Below the pieces are notes generated by a model. It was not told where the DNA came from and ran no database searches. It saw only the letters and a program-made list of their open reading frames with translations. Source: Opeltia flavorubescens (Eukaryota; Ascomycota; Lecanoromycetes; Teloschistales; Teloschistaceae). Taken from it: a stretch of 64,000 nucleotides of DNA. Each line of letters starts with the position of its first letter. The first letter of the stretch is position 1. A program made the position numbers and the translations under genes. Location of the stretch: contig KE546977.1 of NCBI GenBank assembly GCA_000442125.1, positions 992,001-1,056,000 of the forward strand. The letters are read 5' to 3'. Below, one piece after another: positions 55,901 to 64,000 of this stretch.

Positions 55901-56678
55901 CGTCGATCGAGGTGTCAACTTCACCTCCTGCCTTATGATTCTTGCCCATTACAAAATCATTCACGACGGCAAGAGCTTGAAACTTGACGAGTATCTGCGA
56001 CGACGCGCCCGAATGCAGCGAGTAGAGCAGTCAGTCGAGCGTCGGGTGGTCAGGGGATTTTTCGATACCATGTATTGGCATCGTCGCTTCAGGTCACGCA
56101 ACAAATTCCGAGACAAATCTCGCATCTTGACGATTCCTCAATTCGCTGTGCCCGAAATATACGTCGACGACAGGGATGTCGTGTCGCCGCTTGATAGCCA
56201 CTTCCCTCCTGATGTCCCGCCAAAAGATGGGATAAGTGGCAGCTTCTCGCCGCAGCAGAACACGGAAGGCCTTCGACGGCGCAACGACTCCATTTCTGTT
56301 GCCGGATCCCCGACACGGTCAGGACCAAGCAGTGTCAACGTCAGCCCACAGCTTAGTCCGCATCGGCCATCGGCTTCAATCGGTAGCATCAATCTTGGTA
56401 ATGACGGCAGCATGGATTGGATAGATAACGATCCCTTTGCAGACGGAAGGAGCCCAGCAGGTAGCCATGGTGGCAGTCCGAGACGAAGTCCCGCAAGGAG
56501 CAGAGCGAACAGCAACGTCGATGAAGTCTTCACAGCTGCTAGGAGTCGCGCTGCGAGCTCCGTGGAAGATCGCGAGAGGCAGGATGTTCTGGATGTGTTT
56601 GGCAATAGCGCTTGGGGTGAGAGTATCAGGCGGAGCTTCACGTTGAGGAGGCAGGGGACGAGAAGCAGAGGACATTGA
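49985..56678 (+). CDS. CCH1: Voltage-gated-type calcium channel alpha subunit Cch1
   Basis: Cch1 with Mid1 forms the fungal high-affinity plasma-membrane calcium channel. Exons 49985-51646, 51696-52458, 52522-52757, 52811-55615 and 55668-56678 sum to 6477 nt, 2158 aa. A second Met three codons on (49994, MASNNSS) is an equally plausible start. A Ser-rich cytosolic N-terminus of about 340 residues precedes four six-helix repeats. The pore-loop residues at the selectivity position read Asn (SSNTFSDIL, 52113), Glu (SSENWTSLM, 53012), Glu (SQEGWTDVM, 54428) and Glu (CGESWNAIM, 55292). The S4-like segment of repeat I is FRMLSCLRILRLLGL. An EF-hand-like loop (WATYDPEGTGFISTEKF) and a cytosolic tail with SPRRSPARSR follow. 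The introns are short and phase correctly. Identification is certain. Confidence 0.96.
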
Positions 56679-58186
56679 TCGAAGGTGATGACTGGATTGG
56701 TAGGGGGCGTTTTGTACAACTTGATGGAGAAGATGGGGGTTTTTTTTCTGTTGACGCAACGGGGTGGTACAGGTGCTTGCGGAGGAGGGAAATGGGACAA
56801 GGGTTCATTGGGTATGACCACGTTCGTGATGCATCGCTTGGGGACATGATGGAAGCATAGCGAAAGGGGGGCTATGGCGTATAGGACACGTTTTAATGGG
56901 TTGTATAAATGGGCATATGGGGGTGAAGGTGGGGACTAAGGTGTTCGGACAGGACCTGTTCTTATTACTGAGGTGGCCGGTCGGGTTGGTTATCCTTTTG
57001 CTAGATACCACAATGTTATTCTTTGTTGCACTGAATAGAGTTTACGTTTTGCCTCAAATTGCGACGATAACTACAGTATCAACGGCAAGCACGTAAATCG
57101 TTGTACCGAGATGCCATTCCTACTAAATGTGGCGTCAGCCAACTCGTGCATTGACATATGGAGCTTAGACATCATGCAACACCCAATCTCAAACTTGCCA
57201 CAGCCCCCTGTCCTAACATGATGGTGGGCGAAGGGGGAGGAGGAGGCTGACACGACTGGAATATTTACGCGGTGTTACACGATTTGATTTCGGGGGGCTG
57301 TTGTGGGGGGGTGGCTTGACGGTGAAAGGTTGAGACATGGGTCTGCTCGTTGGTTTAGGATGTTGGAAATATAGACTTTGTCAACCGACGGGGAAATTGG
57401 CGTTTCCATATGAATGAGCATTGATTAAAAGGGTATTCCAACTTGAGATTCCTTTTCTTGACTTTTGCCTCGTCTTGTTTACTCCTTCGAATATCCCATA
57501 CATCGAGTCATATGAACTTCGTTTGATTAGGTATACATACTGTCCTAATACCTCGAGTCTTCAAAACCACGATTTCTATTAAACCGTTCCTCTCAACACA
57601 CCCTGCTTCCGTCTCGTCCTACCTGCTAGAGAACATACGCTCATCCTACCAAGAATGTCCTCCTCACACCACCTCCCTTCACCAACCATGCCCCCTTCAA
57701 CCAGAATATTCCATTCCTCTCCCACCACAAACAGCGCCCCACAACAGCGACAACGACAACGCAGACGAGCGCACCATACTTTGCCGGCGTCGAATATTGC
57801 GCCAGAAGACGTATCACGAGGTGTATTGGAGCCAAGACCATTGGAAGACGCTATGGTGGTTGGGATAGGGGAGGTACTGGGTGCATTTCGTAATTGATGT
57901 ATCTACAAAAAGATGTTATGTACATGCTTGGGAGGGGTATGCTGTAATGAGAAATGCTTAGGTCGCATGCTAGAAAAGATGAAGCTTGCTAGACATGCTC
58001 TGGTCAGGTGCCAAAAATATGTTCAGGTCGTTATGATGGTCGTAATATGTACTGTTCTTCCTCCACATGACCACATGTTGACATGTCAGACCAGGGAGAC
58101 TCGAGTCGGGGAGGCGTATCTGCCTTGAATTTGTCGTCTTGATTAGCTTGGGCGTAATAACAAGATGTCGAGATTAGACTTACTAC
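56679..58186. other. Intergenic between CCH1 and dim-5
   Basis: 1.5 kb of untranslated or intergenic sequence between convergent genes. The only candidate gene is the weak 80-codon frame at 57655-57897. I see no repeat or RNA gene. Confidence 0.5.
57655..57897 (+). CDS. Possible small basic protein, unsupported hypothetical
   Basis: This is an 80-aa frame starting MSSSHHLPSPTMPPSTRIFH, with a Gln/Arg-rich middle (QQRQRQRRRAHHTLP) and a more ordered-looking end (EPRPLEDAMVVGIGEVLGAF). The ATG follows a pyrimidine-rich leader typical of fungal starts. There is no signal peptide, domain or homology that I recognise, and the length is within chance. It is listed only because the leader and the C-terminal composition look gene-like. 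Confidence 0.25.
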   Translation: MSSSHHLPSPTMPPSTRIFHSSPTTNSAPQQRQRQRRRAHHTLPASNIAPEDVSRGVLEPRPLEDAMVVGIGEVLGAFRN

Positions 58187-59945
58187 TTAGTTGAAAAAGT
58201 ATTGTCGGCAATTTTCAGTACCACAGAGGCATCTCTGAGGCATGTACCCGTCTCTTTCTTTGGTCTCTAGGGCTTGTTGGTAGGTAATGACGCTCCGATC
58301 ATCTTCGTCTTTATAGTCAAATGTCAATTCGGTCCCGGCCGGTATTGCCTCCATGGTGAAAAATGCCAGATCATAGATGTTCTGGTCACTGTGGTTGTAT
58401 GACACCGTAAACAGACGACAGTTCGGTTCGCAGCTGTGATTCATAAAACGTGTTGGACCGCCCACATGCATACCATCGCAGACATACAGGTATGGGAAGT
58501 ATTCGGGATTTGGCCGCATTTTTTTACCGTCTTTGCGATACTTCTTCCAGTCACGGTTCTTCACCTTTTCGCGATACCATCCTTCCTTTTCAGGGAATCT
58601 CTCCAGGAACTCTTGTTTAGAGATTATTTCTGGTTCGGTAAATTTGTCAAAGCCCATGAAATAGTTTCCTTCGTCGGCTGAACGCTTGGAAGCACGGGCG
58701 TTGGCTTCTTCGACGGTGACTATTTCTCCACGGTAAGTGTCGACAAAAGCGCCTTTTGTCAATTCTACTGCGCAACGGAGTCCTGCCAAAATCTGTCAGT
58801 ACTTTACAGATAGAAATGTTCCATTAATCCGCTAGTCACTTACCCCATCCACGGTTTGCAGTTTTGAAAATCTCCAGAGGGACTTGGCGGCCGAATTGTA
58901 CATTGCGATTTTTGCAATCGTCAAGACAATTGCAATTGTCATTGCATTCGTAGATATGGTGTCTGGATTCGAGATAAAATGGTCGCAAGCATCCCTTATC
59001 TCTCCGAGCTGAGCTGTATGGGAAGACATGTGAACCGCTATCGTTGAGAGCACTGTCTTCAAGGCATTCGCACTTCAAGTACTGGCAACCGGGGTTCGGT
59101 CCGTAATGTTCCTTGCAGTCGCATCCAATCATCACCTCATCTGGTGCCCTTGAAACATCCCGCCCTAATACAGACTCATTGACGAACCGGAAGTTGACTG
59201 ATGGTGACGATTCATCGATGTCATTGAAGACCGTTACCGGTGGACCCTGTAATACACTCAAATTGTTCAGAAATTTAGTCCGCTCAACTGCAGCTTGCGA
59301 CGTCACGGGAACAATGGACGCTAGACTCCGTGCAGGGATCTCGATATGACGGAATGGTTCCACCGGAACATGATGGTTCGTGATTGTGTTGTTGGAGGAC
59401 TGTGTTGATTCATTGTCTGGAAAGTGATGTTTAAGACGAGACTCCAGAGGCTTTGACTTCTTTACGTCAGTGAGCTTTACTTTTTTAGGCGTAACCACTG
59501 CGATGTCATCATCTTCGTCCGAAGAGACCAGGTTGATAAAGTCGCTTCCCCGTTTTGACGAAGCGGGGCTTGGGGAAGATGCATTGGAAGAGATGTACGA
59601 CGGTTTTCTATGATTGCTTGGATTGCTGCTACTGCGATGAGTCAGCTAGTGTTAGCGGATCTATCGCATTTACGCTATACTGTATTGGGAGCGACGCTTC
59701 CCCTTGCTCTGGGGAGCCCACGACATCTGATGTCCTATGGTTCTTGCGCTGATCCGTGGACGGCTATAGAGAAATCAGCACTTGTAGAATACAATGGTAA
59801 TGGAGATTTCCTTTATTACCTTCAGATTAATTTGATTTCCGACTCCGCCTAAATGAGCGAACGGATTTTTGAAACTTTGAGAAAAACCGCCGTTTTGGAT
59901 GATTTGAAGAGATTTGAGTGTATTCTTGGATTTTTCTTGATCCAT
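58187..59945 (-). CDS. dim-5: Histone H3K9 methyltransferase, DIM-5/Clr4 type
   Basis: This SET-domain enzyme methylates H3 Lys9, directing heterochromatin and, in many filamentous fungi, DNA methylation. Exons 59820-59945, 59681-59763, 58844-59631 and 58187-58782 sum to 1593 nt, 530 aa. There is no chromodomain, as in DIM-5 and unlike Clr4. Residues about 100-112 (FINLVSSDEDDDIAVV) look like a SUMO-interacting motif. The pre-SET zinc cage is clear (CDCKEHYGPNPGCQYLKCEC and YECNDNCNCLDDC). The SET core has NRGWGLRCAVELTKGAF, GPTRFMNHSCEPNCRLF and ELTFDYKDEDD. The post-SET ends CLCGTENCRQYFFN. The position of the DIM-5 Phe switch reads Phe (DLAFFTME), favouring trimethylation. A charged insert (EKEGWYREKVKNRDWKKYRK) enlarges the SET-I region. 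Confidence 0.94.
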
Positions 59946-60537
59946 GACAGCCTGGAGTTTTATAAACGCAAAGATTGAGGTTCAAGAGGCTTCAAAAGAT
60001 TGTAACGGCAACCAAATAACCTTTGAACATTTATTGGACAAAAGCTATCGATATAAGCCAATATATTCAAGTTTTTTTTAACCGTTTCGATAGTATTAAA
60101 CGACCAATCGAAGGTTGTATTGAAGGTTTAAATTGGTAGAATTCTAGAAATAAAACTTGATCCTTTAACACTGAATATTCGGCAAAATATCGGCGGCGAT
60201 TAATTCATTTTGCTATTAATAGATAAGCGGCATCATATTTAACTCACGTGAAGGGGAAAGCGGCAAAGCAGTGAAGATTTCTTAATATTACCCGGCATTC
60301 ACGCAATTTGATAGTACAGCAAATAATATTACGATAGTCTACAGCCATGCTCACAGGCATCTCAGTGTCTATTCAACGGCAGCATCAGTATTGATTGGTT
60401 GAAAAGCATTGCCAAGAGAAGCCCGTGCGTTAGCCGTCAAGTTTAAATCAACCTCATCATCTGCAAGCGCGCAAAAACGCACTGTCATTGGATGTGCAAA
60501 CTCAAACCTCAGGAGAACCTTATCAGCTACACTCAAG
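59946..60537. promoter_or_regulatory. AT-rich divergent dim-5 / RRP1 region with CACGTG
   Basis: 592 bases, clearly AT-richer than most of the window (several A/T runs between 60000 and 60300). A palindromic CACGTG lies at 60245-60250, a bHLH-type site. It serves two divergent genes; regulation by the site is inference. Confidence 0.5.
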
Positions 60538-61855
60538 ATGGCCCCAGATGTGCAGGAGAGCCCATTTGTAAAGGAGCTAGCTTCCAGTGGTAAGTCTTAA
60601 GACCGCATGAAATACTTCCAAGTTTTTTTGTTAGCTCTCCTGTAATGAATTCGATTTTTTCTTTTCCTCCTTGAATTTTGTACTAAACTGTAATTCCTAT
60701 TGAAAAATTTAGTTCTGTTTCTAAGTATTACCGTGCTTCAACTATCGATATTAAAGTATCTCTCCAATTTCTATTCTGTATTAAATCACGAGAATCTTGA
60801 AAGTTTCTCCAAAAGTTCTCCGGCAGCTCTATTTTGAATCGTTACAGTCCTATCTATCTATTACTATACCGTTCAAATTCTATTACCAAAGGCGCTAATA
60901 TACCCTTTTTGTAGATCGACCAACCCGAGAAAAGGCGCTCGAATCGCTACGTGTCTATCTATCATCGGATCGGCAGTTCACAGATCTCGATCTGCTCAAA
61001 CTCTGGAGGGGACTATTCTTCTGTACGTTTTAGCATATATCAAGCCCCCCCTATTTACACTACAACCATACACGCAAAGGAATACCTTTTTATCAATTTT
61101 GTATCAATTTTTTGGGGAATATTGTAGGAAGATACAGATTTCCCCAAAAAGATACAACGGCGAAACCGTACAGTTTCAGCGCCTTACCGCACGCATCGCT
61201 AACCTATAACTCCTTCACACCTACAGCCCTCTGGCACACTCCACCGCCGCACGCCTCTCGACGTCTCTGCGCCTCTTTATCCTCGCTCCTCGCCGTCCTT
61301 TCTCCCATCCTCTTCCCGCGCTTCCTCTCCGCGTTCTGGACAACGATAATAGCAAACCACACCTCCATCCCCGCCTTACGCCTCGATAAATACCTCCTTC
61401 TAATACGCTACTACATCCACGATTCATTCGGCTATCTCAAAAGTCGATCCTGGGATACGGGACTCGTGAACGCTTTCGTGAATATAACGAGTGGAGACGG
61501 GAGAGAAATCAAAGGAAGTTCAGGACCGCTAAACCCGCGGGACGGGAAAATACCGGATGGAGTGAGGTATCATGTCCTAGATGTTTGGGTCGATGAGTTA
61601 GAGGTGGTGATAAGGGATGATAGTATCAGCATTGCGGTAGCGAGAAGGTTGATGGAGCCGGTGACGAGGCTAGCGGAGGAAGGGAGGACGAAAGTCGTGA
61701 AAGGGAGAGCGAGAGAGACTTTAGAGGATGAGAGGGTAAAGGGCTGGCTGGAAGCAGAGAAGGACATGTCGAAGAGCGGGCATGAAATACGGAAGGAAGT
61801 CTCAATGAGCGAAGGCGAAGGAGAGGATGAGGAGTGGAATGGATTTGAGGATTAA
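60538..61855 (+). CDS. RRP1: Ribosomal RNA processing protein Rrp1 (Nop52 family)
   Basis: Rrp1 is a nucleolar factor for 27S pre-rRNA processing in the 60S pathway. Exons 60538-60589, 60915-61022 and 61227-61855 total 789 nt, 262 aa. The start [17 protein letters not shown] joins across a 325-nt intron to [20 protein letters not shown] and [11 protein letters not shown] second intron (204 nt) leads to [20 protein letters not shown]. These give the family's SPF-V-LA, LWKGLF and MWHSD-type blocks. [20 protein letters not shown] and [17 protein letters not shown] are typical Rrp1 text. The C-terminus is short and acidic ([13 protein letters not shown]). The introns are longer and more T-rich than elsewhere in the window. 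I chose the acceptor at 61226 because the earlier AG near 61128 would give an immediate in-frame stop. Confidence 0.9.
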
Positions 61856-62047
61856 ACGGGAATCGTTACCGTTTAAGACAATCAAGAAGGCATTTGTTAT
61901 AACGAAGAAGGCGTTAAAGACTTGACGAGAAACGAGGCGATGTATTTATACAGTTCGGCAAAATTGCTTAGTACTCCTGGTAATGCCTCCTCGGAAAACG
62001 CCCCTACCGTGGTATATAATCCATGCTTTCGTCCGGTGACGGTTTTG
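61856..62047. other. Convergent RRP1 / LCB4 3' region
   Basis: 192 bases between two stop codons, no feature seen. Confidence 0.5.
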
Positions 62048-63709
62048 CTATAGCGATGCCCTGATTCTTGGGACGACGCCGGTTGCCTCGTATACATGAC
62101 CCGATTTTGACAGAACCGTCCCTAAACCTCTATGTACTTCCGCTTGGAAGGGCTCAAACGGCATTCGCTCTCCATCGATGCTAATGTAACCGTCTTTCTG
62201 ATTCTTCGGGATGATGCGATAACCCAAGATTTTGCGGTAATTCACGTCTGGCACGTCGAAGAATTTCCCTGCCTCTACAGCAAGGAGGCATTTGATGGCT
62301 CCTATGCGGCTGATGTCTCCGTCTACAGTGACAAGATCCATACAGCCGTCGTTGGGAAGCGTTGCAGGGAAGAAATTTGCACCAGGAGCCATAAAGGCCA
62401 TGTTACCGCTGTAAAAGTTGCCAAGAGTGTCGTAAGGGATCAGTGACCAGCCCTCGGGAAGATCGTCATTGATGGTTCCATAACGTAGTTGGGGCAGACC
62501 AAGCTTTGGATGGTCGTCATCCTCCCCTGGGTCTCTGTCGTCACGATGCTGTTCCGGTGGAGATGGGTCGTTTAATGCACGCTGATACTGTTCTCTGATC
62601 TCAGATTTAGTAGCAGTCTCAACCTTGATGGCGAGGTCGCAAGGATATACGGTTTTTCTCAACAGCCGGATAAGAAAGCCCCATGTGAATCTTGCACTGC
62701 CTAGCCACCTCAAATGCTCCGTTGCAAGATCGCTTTCCGCCACAATACCTACTGATTGGGACAAGAAGGAAAGCGTCCGCTCATCCCCTTGAGTGATGGA
62801 AATCAGATCCAGCGGCGTCCGGATTCCCTTCACTATACACAAGGCTGCAAGGCTTGGGCTATCCGTTCCGTTGAGATTACAGCTCATCGCATTCCCAGTT
62901 CCACATGGCAATTGCACCACTGCTAATTTATTCAGAGCCTGGCGAGCGTCTTCTTTCCTGCCTAACCCATTGAAAATCTCGTAGGGCAAGCCGTCCCCGG
63001 AGCAGGCTGCTATCACATCGAACGCATCGGGGTCCAGGTTCTCAGCAATTTCCACGGCATGACCCCTGTATTGCGTCTTCTCGACATCAACCTCACAGCG
63101 CGCAGCGGCAAAGATGGGTTCGATATCTCGAAGGTACAACTTCTGTGCTTTGCCTTTCCCACCGAACGGATTGATGAGCAGCTTTATACGCTTCCTCCGC
63201 TGCGACTTCCCGTACGCGCGATCGAGAAGGTTACGCACCCAGGCAGCTGCATGGGTGTCTCCGGGCTTTTCGATCTGGTAGTTGATGGTGGATACGCGGA
63301 CAGCGTTTCGTGGTATCGATTTAGCATATTGGATGGTCACTTCGAAGGCAGATATTTCAGCCCATAGAATGTTGTGAAAGGGGATCGCTTGCGTGGTTTT
63401 TGAGCCTGCGACTGGTTACTGGCGTCCTCGGAACGCACGTGGGGAGTACCCGTCATGTACCATTCTGTAACAGACCAGTGCAACTCCACCTTTCTTTGCG
63501 AGCAAAACCCTCATCTAAATGCGAGTCTTGTCAGCTTGCTCACTTCGGTCTCGCATTGTAATCTTACCAAGGACGATGAGACTATCGGTCCCGAGAGTCA
63601 AAGATGCGGATCTCCCAACTATTAGCGTAGTCTCTTCGATGGAGCTTCGTGGTGGGTCGGATTGAACAGGATCAACGAAAGGATCTTCGTCTGGAGAACG
63701 ATTGTCCAT
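62048..63709 (-). CDS. LCB4: Sphingoid long-chain base kinase (Lcb4/sphingosine kinase)
   Basis: The enzyme phosphorylates dihydrosphingosine and phytosphingosine. Exons 63568-63709, 63461-63514 and 62048-63405 sum to 1554 nt, 517 aa. The N-terminus MDNRSPDEDPFVDPVQS leads to the conserved ASLTLGTDSLIVLDEGFARK and, after the second intron, AIPFHNILWAEISAF. The diacylglycerol-kinase-type catalytic domain starts RIKLLINPFGGKGKAQKLY. The nucleotide loop reads CSGDGLPYEIFNGL, and VQLPCGTGNAMSCNL and SQSVGIVAESDL follow. The final block is GYISIDGERMPFEPFQAEVH. A disordered acidic insert (EQHRDDRDPGEDDDH) interrupts the domain. All catalytic motifs are present. Cysteines in exon 2 (WSCTG) may be lipidated as in yeast Lcb4, which is palmitoylated; that is inference. 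Confidence 0.95.
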
Positions 63710-64000
63710 GATAGTGATATGGATTGAGCATAATTGGACGCTATTGAATGCTATAAAACATGATGATACAAAGCTGGATGCCTGATCTAAGACTTCGTGC
63801 TGAGCTGACGAATGTCAATAGATCTGCAAGTCAACGACGATCCTGGAAGCGCGCAGCTGCCGGGCAGTTGCTTCCCGCACTCCCGGACTTCGAAGCAAAC
63901 CAATGCAGGTACAGATTACACAAAAAGCATTCAATTTTCAATTGGCAACCTCGACCTCCAGACCTCGCTTTCCTCTTCAATTGGGAGCCGAGGTTCCCTC
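63710..64000. promoter_or_regulatory. LCB4 upstream region to window end
   Basis: 291 bases upstream of LCB4. A neighbour may begin beyond the window; no coding start is visible here. Confidence 0.4.

Noticed and set aside
61112-61226. Upstream ATG and open frame in front of RRP1 exon 3
   Set aside because: It belongs to the second intron; using the acceptor near 61128 produces an immediate stop, while 61226 restores the family text.
1-64000. Search for a gene cluster, transposon, virus-like element or defence system
   Set aside because: All recognised genes are dispersed housekeeping or signalling genes; I saw no polymerase, integrase, transposase, NACHT/HET domain or terminal repeat.

Overview
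The window looks like a gene-dense nuclear segment of a filamentous ascomycete (Pezizomycotina). The genes are intron-rich. Most introns are 47-70 nt, have GT..AG ends and a CTAAC/CTGAC-type branch site, and many coding exons are very small. Several gene families point the same way: a fungal RGS-LOV photoreceptor, a DIM-5-type H3K9 methyltransferase, the fungal Cch1 calcium channel, and fungal-type NPR3, IML2 and LCB4. I could not identify the genus from sequence alone. I saw no transposon, LTR element, CRISPR array, tRNA or rRNA gene.

Layout. 1-11 kb: the 3' part of PRP40 (splicing, +), RLI1/ABCE1 (ribosome recycling, -) and CHD1 (chromatin remodeller, +). 11-22 kb: a disordered fungal protein of 863 aa, an RGS-LOV light receptor, an Mpv17/PMP22-family membrane protein and PGK1. 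22-32 kb: SEM1 (proteasome lid, -), IML2 (+), a gene-poor 3 kb stretch, a kelch-like single-pass membrane protein, then COX19. 32-41 kb: NPR3 (TORC1 control), a short N-myristoylated-type protein (-), PRP5 (spliceosomal DEAD-box helicase, -) and a mitochondrial HMG-box protein (+). 42-49 kb: a small cysteine-free secreted protein, a GPI-anchored-type protein (-), a TRAPPC11-like gene lacking its N-terminal half, and a UBTD-like ubiquitin-domain protein with an MGCC start. 50-64 kb: CCH1, a DIM-5-like H3K9 methyltransferase (-), RRP1 (rRNA processing, +) and LCB4 (sphingoid-base kinase, -).

Nearly all are single-copy housekeeping genes transcribed independently; I see no biosynthetic cluster or operon-like grouping. 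Divergent pairs that may share a promoter are RLI1/CHD1, SEM1/IML2, PRP5/HMG, the GPI protein/TRAPPC11-like gene and dim-5/RRP1. Exon-intron models were built by hand from splice signals and recognised conserved protein text. For each complete multi-exon model except the undecided start cases, the exon lengths sum to a multiple of three.

The most unusual features are the tiny exons (12 nt in RLI1, 8 nt in COX19, 18 nt in IML2, and an ATG-only coding exon in the UBTD-like gene), the 5'-truncated but otherwise intact TRAPPC11-like gene, and a photochemically complete RGS-LOV receptor. I did not find a convincing wholly new multi-gene system.
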